DNA from: Lactiplantibacillus plajomi
GTDB taxonomy: Bacteria; Bacillota; Bacilli; Lactobacillales; Lactobacillaceae
Reading direction: 5' to 3'
Assembly (NCBI RefSeq): GCF_005405405.1
Contig: NZ_BJDZ01000004.1
Location: 1 to 64,000 of the forward strand
Length of the DNA: 64,000 nucleotides
A program made the translations under genes and the position numbers. Each line of letters opens with the position of its first letter. The stretch's first letter is position 1. Positions 1 to 8,079 of the stretch are shown here, piece by piece. The notes under the pieces were generated by a model that was not told the DNA's origin, did no database searches, and saw only the letters and a program-made list of their open reading frames with translations.

Positions 1-54
1 TGGTCGACTAGATTGTAGCACAGGACGGTATGTCCTTTTGTTGTGCATAAAAAA

Positions 55-85
55 TGGTGTTGATGGTTTTTATCCATCAACACCA
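55..85. terminator. Hairpin, probable terminator
   Basis: A perfect 12-bp stem (TGGTGTTGATGG and its complement) encloses a 7-nt loop. A run of A residues precedes it at 49-54, so the U-tract is on the minus-strand transcript. On the plus strand it may still end a gene lying upstream of the window. The rest of 86-256 shows no coding signal. Confidence 0.55.
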
Positions 86-219
86 AATATCATAGAGCCG
101 ATTATCACATCACGGGTCCTTTTTTCTGGAATTATTGAAAACAGCACGGTCGCCGACTAAAGCTAGGACGGCACGGTCATAAAAATGCTGGGTAAAACTT
201 TGAAGATTGATTTTTACTA

Positions 220-235
220 ATGAAAGCGCTACCGT
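220..235 (+). promoter_or_regulatory. Candidate cre (CcpA) site
   Basis: ATGAAAGCGCTACCGT matches the catabolite-responsive element consensus WTGNAANCGNWNNCAW except near its 3' end. It lies about 30 bases upstream of the aldo/keto reductase start, where bound CcpA would interfere with transcription. This is inference from motif and position. Confidence 0.45.
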
Positions 236-265
236 ATTTTTAACTAAACGAATGGGATGATTAGG

Positions 266-1282
266 ATGTATCAAGCAGACACAGGCCGTTATGAACAGAT
301 GGTTTATAACCGGGTCGGCGATAGCGGGTTAAAGTTATCGGCGATTGGATTGGGTTTCTGGAATAATTTTGGGAGCGTCGATGCACTTGCCAAGCAGAAA
401 AAGATTGTTCACCAAGCGTTTGATTTGGGAATCACGTATTTCGATTTGGCGAATAATTATGGTCCGGAACCGGGGAGTGCGGAAGAAAACTTTGGCCGCT
501 TGATGGCGAGTGATTTGCGACCGTACCGCGATGAGCTGATAATTGCCAGTAAGGCGGGTTACGCTATGTGGCCGGGCCCGTATGGTAACTGGGGGTCCCG
601 TAAAAGTATCATTGCGAGTGCTGATCAAAGCTTAAAGCGAACGGGGCTCGATTATTTTGACATTTTTTATAGCCACCGACCGGATCCCGAAACCAACGTG
701 GAAGAAACGGCGTTGGCCTTGGATCAGTTAGTGCGTGCAGGAAAGGCACTGTACGTTGGGCTATCGAATTATAGTGCGACTCAAACGGCGACAATGGCTA
801 AAATTTTTAAGGACTTACACACGCCGTACATTATTCACCAGCCGCGCTACAACCTCTTTAATCGTCAGGCGGAAAACGGCTTGTTCGATGAACTGCGCCG
901 TGAACGTAAGGGTGCCGTGACGTTTAGTTCGTTGTCCCAAGGCTTATTGACCGACAAGTATTTAAATGGAATCGCCGCGGATTCGCGGGCGAAAAAGGCG
1001 ACCGTTCCGTTCCTCGGGGTGAATCAGGTTGAGCAGACTCTGACGACGGTTAAGCGGCTTAATGCCGTTGCAGAGCACCGTGGGCAGTCCTTAGCACAGA
1101 TGGCGTTAGCGTGGAATTTACGGCAACCCGCCGTAGCCTGTGTGCTGGTTGGCGCGAGTCGTCCGGAACAGCTAGTTAATAACGTCGCGGCACTAGAGCA
1201 CTTAGACTTCAGTGAAGCCGATTTACAAGCCATTGATCAGATTTTAGACGAACAACCCGCGATTGATTGGGATGTGCGTTGA
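266..1282 (+). CDS. Aldo/keto reductase (YghZ-like)
   Basis: This is an NAD(P)H-dependent aldo/keto reductase of about 338 residues, probably cytoplasmic. The N-terminal half carries the TIM-barrel tetrad: Asp and Tyr in FDLANNYG, Lys in IIASKAGY and His in YSHRPDP. The closest recognisable subgroup is YghZ/GpR, which reduces L-glyceraldehyde 3-phosphate and methylglyoxal-like aldehydes; the substrate here is inferred. Two in-frame ATGs exist, at 257 and 266. The second is preferred because GGGATGATTAGG precedes it, but the first adds only three residues. The gene is monocistronic, ends at a bidirectional hairpin and has a cre-like site upstream. Confidence 0.88.
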   Translation: MYQADTGRYEQMVYNRVGDSGLKLSAIGLGFWNNFGSVDALAKQKKIVHQAFDLGITYFDLANNYGPEPGSAEENFGRLMASDLRPYRDELIIASKAGYAMWPGPYGNWGSRKSIIASADQSLKRTGLDYFDIFYSHRPDPETNVEETALALDQLVRAGKALYVGLSNYSATQTATMAKIFKDLHTPYIIHQPRYNLFNRQAENGLFDELRRERKGAVTFSSLSQGLLTDKYLNGIAADSRAKKATVPFLGVNQVEQTLTTVKRLNAVAEHRGQSLAQMALAWNLRQPAVACVLVGASRPEQLVNNVAALEHLDFSEADLQAIDQILDEQPAIDWDVR

Positions 1283-1291
1283 CCAGATAAA

Positions 1292-1334
1292 AAACGCCGC
1301 GATAACCAGGGGTAACTGGTCATCGCGACGTTTA
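1292..1334. terminator. Bidirectional terminator
   Basis: AACGCCGCGATAACCAG pairs with CTGGTCATCGCGACGTT with few mismatches, with A residues before and T residues after. It separates the convergent aldo/keto reductase and PPOX-fold genes. A second short inverted repeat (TTTAACG/CGTTAAA, then six T) overlaps the end of the minus-strand gene. Confidence 0.7.
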
Positions 1335-1344
1335 ACGTTAAGCG

Positions 1345-1713
1345 TTAAATTTTTTGTTGAATATCATCGATGGTAACGACTAAGATAGCCCGAATCCAGT
1401 CGAACTTGGCCTTCATTTCGTCATAGTGGGTGCCTTCCGTCTCGAAGTGGCCGGTACCGTGAATGTGGTAGCCACAACCAGTACCAGTCGTGCCGGGCAC
1501 TTTGTAGCTACCGACCGTGATCGTTACGTGGTTGTCCGTTGGAAAGTCATTTTCAATGGAGTGCATGCCGGCGGATGGAATCAGCAGGGTGTGGTCGTCG
1601 ACAAGCTGCATGTAGTGACTCCAAGTGTTGACGACGTGTGCCGGATTGGCATTGACCGTCACGATGGTTGCGGGGGTGGTGTCTTTGATAACTTCGAGAA
1701 ATTTTGGATCCAT
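1345..1713 (-). CDS. PPOX-fold flavin-binding family protein
   Basis: The 122-residue product resembles small pyridoxamine 5'-phosphate oxidase-like (FMN-binding split-barrel) proteins: an N-terminal segment ATIVTVNANPAHVVNTWSHY, a middle strand with DNHVTITVGSYKV, and a C-terminal strand that includes GTGHFETEG. Such proteins bind FMN or heme and include many uncharacterised reductases. It is shorter than true PdxH, so pyridoxal synthesis is unlikely. A GAAAGAAG-like ribosome binding site precedes the ATG. The gene stands alone; the AT-rich upstream region to about 1800 contains TATAAT-like boxes and the cre-like word TGTAAGCGGTTTTCA at 1777. Confidence 0.75.
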   Translation of the reverse strand: MDPKFLEVIKDTTPATIVTVNANPAHVVNTWSHYMQLVDDHTLLIPSAGMHSIENDFPTDNHVTITVGSYKVPGTTGTGCGYHIHGTGHFETEGTHYDEMKAKFDWIRAILVVTIDDIQQKI

Positions 1714-1817
1714 TTAGAACGCTTCTTTCACTTAATATTATTATAATATATCATTACCAATACATTATAATAATTGTGTAAGCGGTTTTCAAGTGATGTG
1801 CTTGGCTGCTGCAACGA

Positions 1818-1831
1818 GTTTACTAAAAGTT
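1818..1831. promoter_or_regulatory. Candidate GalR-type operator, upstream copy
   Basis: GTTTACTAAAAGTT resembles the words found in front of galM and galK in this window. Together with the copy at 1895 it would bracket the promoter of the SGNH esterase. Assignment to GalR is inference. Confidence 0.4.
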
Positions 1832-1846
1832 GAAATTGGAAAAAAC

Positions 1847-1875
1847 TTGACAGTGATTGAAACCGGTTACATCAT
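1847..1875 (+). promoter_or_regulatory. Promoter with embedded cre
   Basis: The -35 box TTGACA at 1847-1852 is followed after 17 bases by a weak -10 CATCAT. The spacer contains TGAAACCGGTTACA at 1858-1871, which matches the cre consensus TGWNANCGNTNWCA at every defined position. CcpA binding here should block RNA polymerase, which predicts repression by glucose. Confidence 0.7.
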
Positions 1876-1894
1876 AAGGTGGAACTTAAAAAAT

Positions 1895-1912
1895 GATTTA
1901 CTAAAATTTAAC
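1895..1912. promoter_or_regulatory. Candidate GalR-type operator
   Basis: GATTTACTAAAATTTAAC shares 15 identical bases, on the opposite strand, with the tandem operator in front of galK (18622-18644). It lies between the promoter and the esterase start, a repressing position. Confidence 0.5.
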
Positions 1913-1935
1913 TGTGATTAAAAAGGGGCGTTAAG

Positions 1936-2940
1936 ATGACAATCCAGACAGATTTTAACTATACCAATCCACTGACAGTCGTACCGACACGGGCTAATTT
2001 TTCAAGTTTACCCGGTGTTTATTGTCAGGGACGGTGGTTTGAAGCACAAACGGCGCAGGGGATCGCGGTGACAACGATTACGCAGGGGGCGGCCCTCTTT
2101 TTTCAGTTTGAGGGGTCAACGCTCGCGTTAGACTTTATTGTTCGGCAAACACCTTGCGTCGTTGCCGTTGCGATTGACCAGCGTCCGTACGTCCAATTAC
2201 CGGCTAGTGAGCATTGCGTTGTTGCGACCGGGTTGGATCAAGGTCACCACACGGTAAAGGTGGTGGCAAACGGGATTAAGGAAAATGACGACTTATGGTT
2301 CGGTGGTCGCGGCCTCAGTGTTAAGGCAATCCGGGCGGATGCAGTTCGGGCGGTTAAACCGGTTAATCCGGTTGGCTGGTTTCTCGGGGACTCCATTACG
2401 GCCGGTATTCATGTCAATGGCCACAACGAACCGCTAACTAACAGTTTTGTGCAGTCGTATGGCAGCGTTGCGTCGCAACTATTGAAGGTCAATAACGTTC
2501 CGACCGCGTTCGGTGCGACGGGAATCACCACTGGGGGTTCCGGAGACGTTCCACAAGCAAGCGCCTATTTAAACTTTGCGAAGGACGGGGTTGCGGCCCA
2601 CTTACCACAACCGGATTTCTGCGTCATTAATTACGGAACTAACGACCGTGATAACCGGTCCGCATTTAAACCCGCCTTTACCCGTTACTTGCAACAAGTT
2701 GCCGCCCAGATTCCCAGCGTCCCCATCATTGTTTTACAGCCGTTTATCGGCGGCTTTGTGGCTGAAATGGAGGCGGCCGTCAAGCGGGTGCCAACGGCTC
2801 AGTTTGTGCGGACGGATCGTTGGCCGTTCGAAGGATCGGATCAGTTCCACCCGAGTGCCAGTGGTTCGTTAAAGTTAGGTCGGTGCTTAGCTGAAGCGTT
2901 AGTTGAACGGCTGGGGGAATCGTTTTTTAGCTCTAACTGA
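1936..2940 (+). CDS. Two-domain SGNH/GDSL hydrolase (CE2-like esterase)
   Basis: The 334-residue protein has an N-terminal beta-sandwich of about 130 residues and a C-terminal SGNH hydrolase domain. Catalytic blocks are visible: FLGDSITAG with Ser153, YGTNDRD with Asn236, and DQFHP with Asp302 and His305. The arrangement resembles carbohydrate esterase family 2 and related deacetylases, which remove acetyl groups from sugars. No signal peptide is seen, so it should act inside the cell on imported acetylated sugars. The start has AAAAGGGGCG upstream. It has a TTGACA promoter, a perfect cre and GalR-like operators, which tie it to sugar metabolism. A 323-residue relative lies at 60821. Confidence 0.85.
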   Translation: MTIQTDFNYTNPLTVVPTRANFSSLPGVYCQGRWFEAQTAQGIAVTTITQGAALFFQFEGSTLALDFIVRQTPCVVAVAIDQRPYVQLPASEHCVVATGLDQGHHTVKVVANGIKENDDLWFGGRGLSVKAIRADAVRAVKPVNPVGWFLGDSITAGIHVNGHNEPLTNSFVQSYGSVASQLLKVNNVPTAFGATGITTGGSGDVPQASAYLNFAKDGVAAHLPQPDFCVINYGTNDRDNRSAFKPAFTRYLQQVAAQIPSVPIIVLQPFIGGFVAEMEAAVKRVPTAQFVRTDRWPFEGSDQFHPSASGSLKLGRCLAEALVERLGESFFSSN

Positions 2941-2976
2941 AAATCCTTTTATGATTCTGTACGATAATAATTGAAA

Positions 2977-3014
2977 CGTGGGCCAAAAGTCGGTTAACCG
3001 ACTTTTGGCCCACG
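2977..3014. terminator. Perfect 38-bp palindrome, bidirectional terminator
   Basis: The 38 bases are fully self-complementary (19 + 19, no loop) around GGTTAACC. They separate the convergent esterase and AraC-family genes. The arm word CCAAAAGTCGGTT recurs in other intergenic hairpins in this window (about 17262 and 61862-61973). Confidence 0.75.
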
Positions 3015-3016
3015 CT

Positions 3017-3829
3017 TTATAACTGGATTTGTTTTCGCAACTGGCCGGGGGTCATGCCGAAATACTGCTTAAACTGTTGGACAAAATAAGAGGAATTGGC
3101 AAACCCAACGTTGGTCGCCACTTGTTTAATGGTGAGGTCATCATTAAAGGTCAGGAGCGACTTAGCCATCCGCAGCCGGAAATCGGTTAAGTACTCTAAC
3201 GGGGTCTGGCCGGTCTCGTCGCGAAAGATTTTAGTGGTGTGAGTCACCGAGTAGCCTGCTAATTTACTGAGTTCTTCGTTGGTGATCGTTCGCTGATAAT
3301 TTTTACGGATGTAGGTCATGATGGCGTTGGGAACGGTGTTGGCCGTGAAATTCAGCTGCTTGGTGATGGCATTGTGACGCAGTAACAGGAGAAAATTATA
3401 AATTGCACTTGACTGCTGAAACGTTGCGGCTAAGTCGGTCTTATAAAAAATTGGAAACTTTTGCTGTAAATAGTGTGCGAGTGGTTCGTCTAACTGGTCG
3501 TAAATTTGAAAGTCATTCAAATTTAAAAAGGTTACCATGTCTTCGGCGGCGACACCTTCGAAGGTAAGGAAGGACGTTTTCCACGCCGTTAGACTGGAGT
3601 CGGGGAAAAAGGAGTGCGGAATGTTGGGCCGCATTAAAAAACCCTGGCCGGGTCCCAGCTTGATTTGTTGATTACCGATACTAAGAATCCCCGTCCCCGT
3701 GTCCGTTTGTAGCCAATGAAAGTAGTCAAAGCCATTTGGCCGGTACACTTTATGTTGGTCCCAGTCGGTACCGATATCGTAAAATCGCAGGGGTAAGTTA
3801 GCCGTACCATTATTAAAAATAATTGCCAT
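3017..3829 (-). CDS. AraC-family transcriptional regulator
   Basis: This is a 270-residue sugar-operon regulator. Residues 1-150 form a cupin-like ligand-binding domain (for example GIGPG-like turn in IKLGPGQGFLMRPNIPHSFF). The last 100 residues hold two helix-turn-helix motifs: EELSKLAGYSVTHTTKIF and IKQVATNVGFANSSYFVQQF, followed by the conserved TPGQLRK end. The ATG at 3829 is preferred over the upstream GTG because GAGGTG lies eight bases before it. It is divergent from the GH42 operon across about 220 bases that hold three direct repeats, so it most likely activates that operon in response to a galactoside; the inducer is unknown. Confidence 0.9.
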   Translation of the reverse strand: MAIIFNNGTANLPLRFYDIGTDWDQHKVYRPNGFDYFHWLQTDTGTGILSIGNQQIKLGPGQGFLMRPNIPHSFFPDSSLTAWKTSFLTFEGVAAEDMVTFLNLNDFQIYDQLDEPLAHYLQQKFPIFYKTDLAATFQQSSAIYNFLLLLRHNAITKQLNFTANTVPNAIMTYIRKNYQRTITNEELSKLAGYSVTHTTKIFRDETGQTPLEYLTDFRLRMAKSLLTFNDDLTIKQVATNVGFANSSYFVQQFKQYFGMTPGQLRKQIQL

Positions 3830-3844
3830 GAGCAGCACCTCGAA

Positions 3845-3900
3845 AGTTAAATTACGGGATATTTAGTTAAATTTTGACACATTTTTAGTTAAATTGCGAC
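3845..3900. promoter_or_regulatory. Three direct repeats, likely AraC-family operators
   Basis: AGTTAAATT occurs at 3845, 3865 and 3887. The second and third copies extend to a longer TTTAGTTAAATTNNGACA unit spaced 22 bases apart, two helical turns, which is typical for AraC-family activators. They lie just upstream of the regulator's own start and far upstream of the GH42 gene. Confidence 0.6.
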
Positions 3901-3906
3901 ATAAAA

Positions 3907-3920
3907 ATAAGCGCTTACAT
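3907..3920. promoter_or_regulatory. Candidate cre site
   Basis: AATAAGCGCTTACA matches the cre consensus at 12 of 14 positions, with the first two bases off. It lies between the AraC-type repeats and the GH42 gene and predicts CcpA control of the operon. Confidence 0.5.
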
Positions 3921-4053
3921 TTTACAATAAACGTAATCAAGCCAGCAGAATAATGATCGGTCACTCGGCCGAGTTAACGGTCGATTGTTTGAACGCAACT
4001 TGAAGCATACCGCGGTAGCTTAGTAGATGACATGCTAATTGGAGGCGAATAAG

Positions 4054-6588
4054 TTGAAAATATATTTTCTAAATAATCAGGAAAATATCTTATTAAATTA
4101 TCCGAAATTTGCGGCAGACTTAAAGGCTAAAGCCCAGCTAACCGCAGAACCAACAGTTAAATTTATTTCCACTGCGCAAACCCCCGTCGATCAACTGCCC
4201 GTAACGGCTGATGACGTGGTTGTCCTTGGTTTCGGCCATCGTTTCGACCTTGATTTTGTGCAGGATCAATTACCGCAACAAGTTGCGTTCTTTGAAAAGA
4301 AGGGCGCTCAAATCGTCCTAACCACTGAATTGCGGCGGTTTAACGTTAACGAGACCTACTTTGATAAGTCGACTGACGACCTAGCGATTTATCAGCTGGC
4401 GTTTGACCACCGGCTGAAAGTATTAGACGTTTATAGTTTTGTGAACAGTTGGTACCAGCGAGTTTCGACTGATGCGCGCCGCACTAACCTTGAGGCAGTT
4501 GCTGAAAATCGCTATCAGGTCAAAGCAACCAAGCTCACCGCAATGCTCACCCCGTGGGTCGCTAACTGGATGACCCGCCAACTCTTTCATGACCAGTTCA
4601 TGCAGGACTATAGTTACGGTGCCTGCATGTATCCCGAAGCGTGGGATGATGCGACTAACGAAACGGACATGGCCCACGCTGAGAAGATTGGGATGAACAC
4701 CGTTCGCATCGGTGAATTCTTCTGGGACAAATTGGAACCCCAGGAGGATCATTATACCATGGATTACTTGGTCGATTTACTGACCAAATATCGTGACCAC
4801 GGCTTAAAAGTTATTTTGGGTATCCCGTCACCAACGCCGCCACGGTGGTTTACGGTACACTATCCTGAAGCTAAGCTGGTCAACGTCAACGGTCAGGCCG
4901 AAGAACACGGGTCGCGGCAGCACGTTTGCACGAACAACCCGATTTTTCGGCGTAAGGTCTACCAACTGACGCATGAAATCGCGAAAGTGGCCGCCCAATT
5001 TGATAACGTTATTGGGATTCAAATCGATAACGAATTCAAGTGTCACGTCGATCAGTGCTTCTGTGAAACGTGTCGGCAACTCTGGCCGCGCTGGTTACGG
5101 GCAAAGTACCAAACGATTGATCAGCTAAACGCCGCTTGGGGCACGGACATTTGGAGTGAACGTTACCCTGACTTTGAATCGGTCGTGTTACCAACCAAGA
5201 CGCCATTTGCACACAACTCCGGGTTGGACAACGCCTTTCGGATGTTTACGGCGGATACGGTCAACGATTTCTGTGCGGGAATTGCCCAGATTTTAATCGC
5301 GGAAACCGATATTCCGATTACCCATAACACGTCGCTCAACTTTAACTTGATCAATTACGAGCTCTTTAGCCAGTTAGACGTGGTCGGTTTTGATACTTAC
5401 CCAATGTATAACCAGTATTGGAACTTCCCGATTAACCTTGATTTATGGCGGAATTTGAAAAATGGGACCGAAGTCTTACTGCTAGAAACGGCAACGTCAC
5501 ACGTTGGTTATACGGGCAATTACGTGACACCGCACCCGCACGGTTACTTACCGACCGAGATTTTCATTGGTTACGCCGCCGGGTTAAAGGCCTTCACGTA
5601 CTGGCCGTTCCGCGCCCAACCAAACGGGGTTGAACAGACCCATAGTGCGGTCGTGACCCAGGTTGGGACACCGGACCTCGGTTACGCCGACGTTTTAAAG
5701 GGACAACAACTCTTAGAAAAGTACCGGCCGTTCTTGGATCAAACCGAAGTGACCCGTTCAAAAGTTGCGTTAGTTTATTCCGACAACGCTAAGCGGGAGA
5801 TGCACGTTGAAACCGGTGGCATTTACGAATACCGGAAGAACATTACCGAGGTTTACCGGGCGTTTACGACCCGTGGCATTGCGATCGAAATGGTGCCGGA
5901 AAACGTAGACTTTAATCAGTTTGACTGCGTAATGATTCCGTATGTCCGCAACGTTAACGACCACTTATTGGCAAAAATGAAGGCCTTTGCGAACGCCGGC
6001 GGGCATTTGATCATTGGTCCGATGACCGGTGATCGGACCGCTGATATGGGTTGGATTCGTGGTCATAACGGCCTTGGCCGGATTGGTGAATGGCTGGGTG
6101 TTGAAAATGAAATTCAATACTTATCCGAAGATGAGACCACCCGGGCCTGGGTTAAAGTGGGTGACCAGCAGGATGAATTCGGTGGCTTAGTTACCTTGTT
6201 TGATACCGATAAAGTGATGGATAACGTCACGACCGAAGCGCCGGTAGCGGATACCCGGTCGATTATTTACAAGAATAAAAACGTGATGTACCTTGGCGGG
6301 ATGCCTAAGGACAGTGTGAACAGCCCGCTCTGGGATGAATTGGTCGATCAATTCGTGAAACCGTGTGATGCCGACCACGCCTTTTTGGATACGCCAAACG
6401 GCATTTTCAAGTACCGGCGTGAAAGTGACACCGAAGTTCAGTTCTACGTTGCCAACATGACGTTACAACCGTTGACTTACGACTTACACCAGAGTGGTTG
6501 TGATGCGGATGATCAGCCGCTCGAAGCTGGTCAACAGACGTTAGCAGCATATCAATGTCAACTCGTTAGAATTAAGAAAGTGGGGTAG
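4054..6588 (+). CDS. GH42 beta-galactosidase with N-terminal extension
   Basis: Glycoside hydrolase family 42 enzymes cleave terminal beta-galactosides, and some cleave alpha-arabinopyranosides. The TIM barrel begins near residue 187 (YGACMYPEAW). The acid/base is Glu327 in QIDNEF, the nucleophile is Glu478 in LLLETATS, and a four-Cys zinc-type cluster (KCHVDQCFCETC) follows the acid/base. The trimerisation and C-terminal domains are present. About 185 residues at the N terminus are extra compared with typical GH42 (about 680 residues). The start is TTG at 4054, eight bases after GGAGG; an earlier in-frame TTG at 4039 lies upstream of that site. No signal peptide, so cytoplasmic. First gene of the sugar operon. 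Confidence 0.9.
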   Translation: MKIYFLNNQENILLNYPKFAADLKAKAQLTAEPTVKFISTAQTPVDQLPVTADDVVVLGFGHRFDLDFVQDQLPQQVAFFEKKGAQIVLTTELRRFNVNETYFDKSTDDLAIYQLAFDHRLKVLDVYSFVNSWYQRVSTDARRTNLEAVAENRYQVKATKLTAMLTPWVANWMTRQLFHDQFMQDYSYGACMYPEAWDDATNETDMAHAEKIGMNTVRIGEFFWDKLEPQEDHYTMDYLVDLLTKYRDHGLKVILGIPSPTPPRWFTVHYPEAKLVNVNGQAEEHGSRQHVCTNNPIFRRKVYQLTHEIAKVAAQFDNVIGIQIDNEFKCHVDQCFCETCRQLWPRWLRAKYQTIDQLNAAWGTDIWSERYPDFESVVLPTKTPFAHNSGLDNAFRMFTADTVNDFCAGIAQILIAETDIPITHNTSLNFNLINYELFSQLDVVGFDTYPMYNQYWNFPINLDLWRNLKNGTEVLLLETATSHVGYTGNYVTPHPHGYLPTEIFIGYAAGLKAFTYWPFRAQPNGVEQTHSAVVTQVGTPDLGYADVLKGQQLLEKYRPFLDQTEVTRSKVALVYSDNAKREMHVETGGIYEYRKNITEVYRAFTTRGIAIEMVPENVDFNQFDCVMIPYVRNVNDHLLAKMKAFANAGGHLIIGPMTGDRTADMGWIRGHNGLGRIGEWLGVENEIQYLSEDETTRAWVKVGDQQDEFGGLVTLFDTDKVMDNVTTEAPVADTRSIIYKNKNVMYLGGMPKDSVNSPLWDELVDQFVKPCDADHAFLDTPNGIFKYRRESDTEVQFYVANMTLQPLTYDLHQSGCDADDQPLEAGQQTLAAYQCQLVRIKKVG

Positions 6589-6594
6589 GCAGCA

Positions 6595-8040
6595 ATGTCT
6601 CAAAGTACTGCAGTAAACGGCGGCGAAAGCTTAGCCGTTAAAGCGAACGGCGGGAAACCAATTCCTAAGTTCGGTATGCGCGATAAAATCGGATACGCGT
6701 TTGGTGACGTCGGGACGACCTTCGTCATGGGGGTGCTAGCATCCTTTGAATCGATTTACTTTACCAACGTTTTAGGGATTTCTCCGGCCATTTCTGGGAC
6801 GGTAATTTCGTTGACCACCTTAGTTGGGGCCTTTACCGACGTTACGGTCGGTCGGCTTTCCGATACGCGGAAGCTGGGTAAGAAGGGGCGGTTCCACCCG
6901 TGGATTCGGGTGATGCGCTGGCCACTCGTTTTATCACTATTGATCATGTTCTTCCCGATGGTTCGTAACTTCTCGATGTCGGCTAAAATTACCTACATCA
7001 TCATCGCCAGCATTTTCTACGCGGCCTCCTTATCAGGATTTAACATTCCTTACGGGTCGTTAGCAGCAGCCATTAGTAGTGATCCGGATGACCGGACGTC
7101 GCTATCTATTTACCGGACGGTCGGTTCAACGATTGGTGCCGGTGGGACTGGGTTCATCATTCCTTACATCGTTTACACGACGGCTAAGGATGGTTCGCAG
7201 ATTCTTTCTGGTGACCGGTTGTTCCTTTGCTCAATCGGCTGTGTGATTATTGCCATGATTTGTTATACAATTATGTACACGCTTACAACTGAACGGGTCA
7301 TCGTTGACCACAAGGAAAAGGTTAAAGCGGGTGCGTTGGTCTCGTCATTATTTAAAGATAAAGCGCTGATTTCATTCTTGGTTGCAGAACTAGTGATTGT
7401 TTGCTCAACTAGTTTCACCAGTTTCTTAACGACTTACCTCTTTACCGTTTATTATCATAGTAAGGAAGCCTTGTCGATTGCGCTGTTATTCAACTACGCG
7501 GAAGCCATTTTATTGTCACCATTTGCGAAGGCCTTGTCAAAGAAGTTCGGTAAGAAGGAAGTTGTTTCGATTTCGTTATTTGCCGCATCGGCCATTTATT
7601 TGGTTATTTACTTTGCTAAGGTTTCGAACCCTTGGATTTACTTGGTTCTATCGTTCTTTACGGCGCTATGTTTCTCAATGTTCAACATCATGGTCTGGGC
7701 TTTCATGACCGATATTATCGATTATCACCAATATAGTACCGGGATGCGTGAAGACGGGACGATCTTCAGTGTCAACATGTTTGGCCGGAAGATGGCCCAA
7801 ACGGCAATGGGGATCCTTTCCGGGTTGTCATTGACCTACATCGGCTACCAAGCTTCTTCAACTGGGAGTACGGTTCAGTCACAATCAGTTTTGAACGGGT
7901 TATACTCGTTAGCAACCTTGGTTCCGTTTGTTTTGATGTTAGCCGGTGCGCTGATCTTAACGTTCTGGTTCCCGTTGAGCAAACGCAAGTTAACGGAAGT
8001 TGCTGATAAGTTGAAGGTCTTGAATAAGGTTGATAATTAG
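6595..8040 (+). CDS. GPH-family sugar:cation symporter 1
   Basis: The 481-residue protein belongs to the glycoside-pentoside-hexuronide symporters (MelB/LacS/XynT type) with about 12 membrane segments. Recognisable marks are KIGYAFGDVG near the N terminus, the loop DVTVGRLSDTR, the loop after TM3 with GRFHPWIRVMRW, and MREDGTIFSVNMFGRK in the central region. No C-terminal PTS IIA domain is present, unlike LacS. It starts six bases after the GH42 stop, so it is co-transcribed. It probably imports the galactoside cleaved by GH42. The N-terminal 25 residues are a polar tail. Confidence 0.9.
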   Translation: MSQSTAVNGGESLAVKANGGKPIPKFGMRDKIGYAFGDVGTTFVMGVLASFESIYFTNVLGISPAISGTVISLTTLVGAFTDVTVGRLSDTRKLGKKGRFHPWIRVMRWPLVLSLLIMFFPMVRNFSMSAKITYIIIASIFYAASLSGFNIPYGSLAAAISSDPDDRTSLSIYRTVGSTIGAGGTGFIIPYIVYTTAKDGSQILSGDRLFLCSIGCVIIAMICYTIMYTLTTERVIVDHKEKVKAGALVSSLFKDKALISFLVAELVIVCSTSFTSFLTTYLFTVYYHSKEALSIALLFNYAEAILLSPFAKALSKKFGKKEVVSISLFAASAIYLVIYFAKVSNPWIYLVLSFFTALCFSMFNIMVWAFMTDIIDYHQYSTGMREDGTIFSVNMFGRKMAQTAMGILSGLSLTYIGYQASSTGSTVQSQSVLNGLYSLATLVPFVLMLAGALILTFWFPLSKRKLTEVADKLKVLNKVDN

Positions 8041-8079
8041 AATTTAAAAATACGTTAGCGGGAATCGAGGTGCCCTTCT

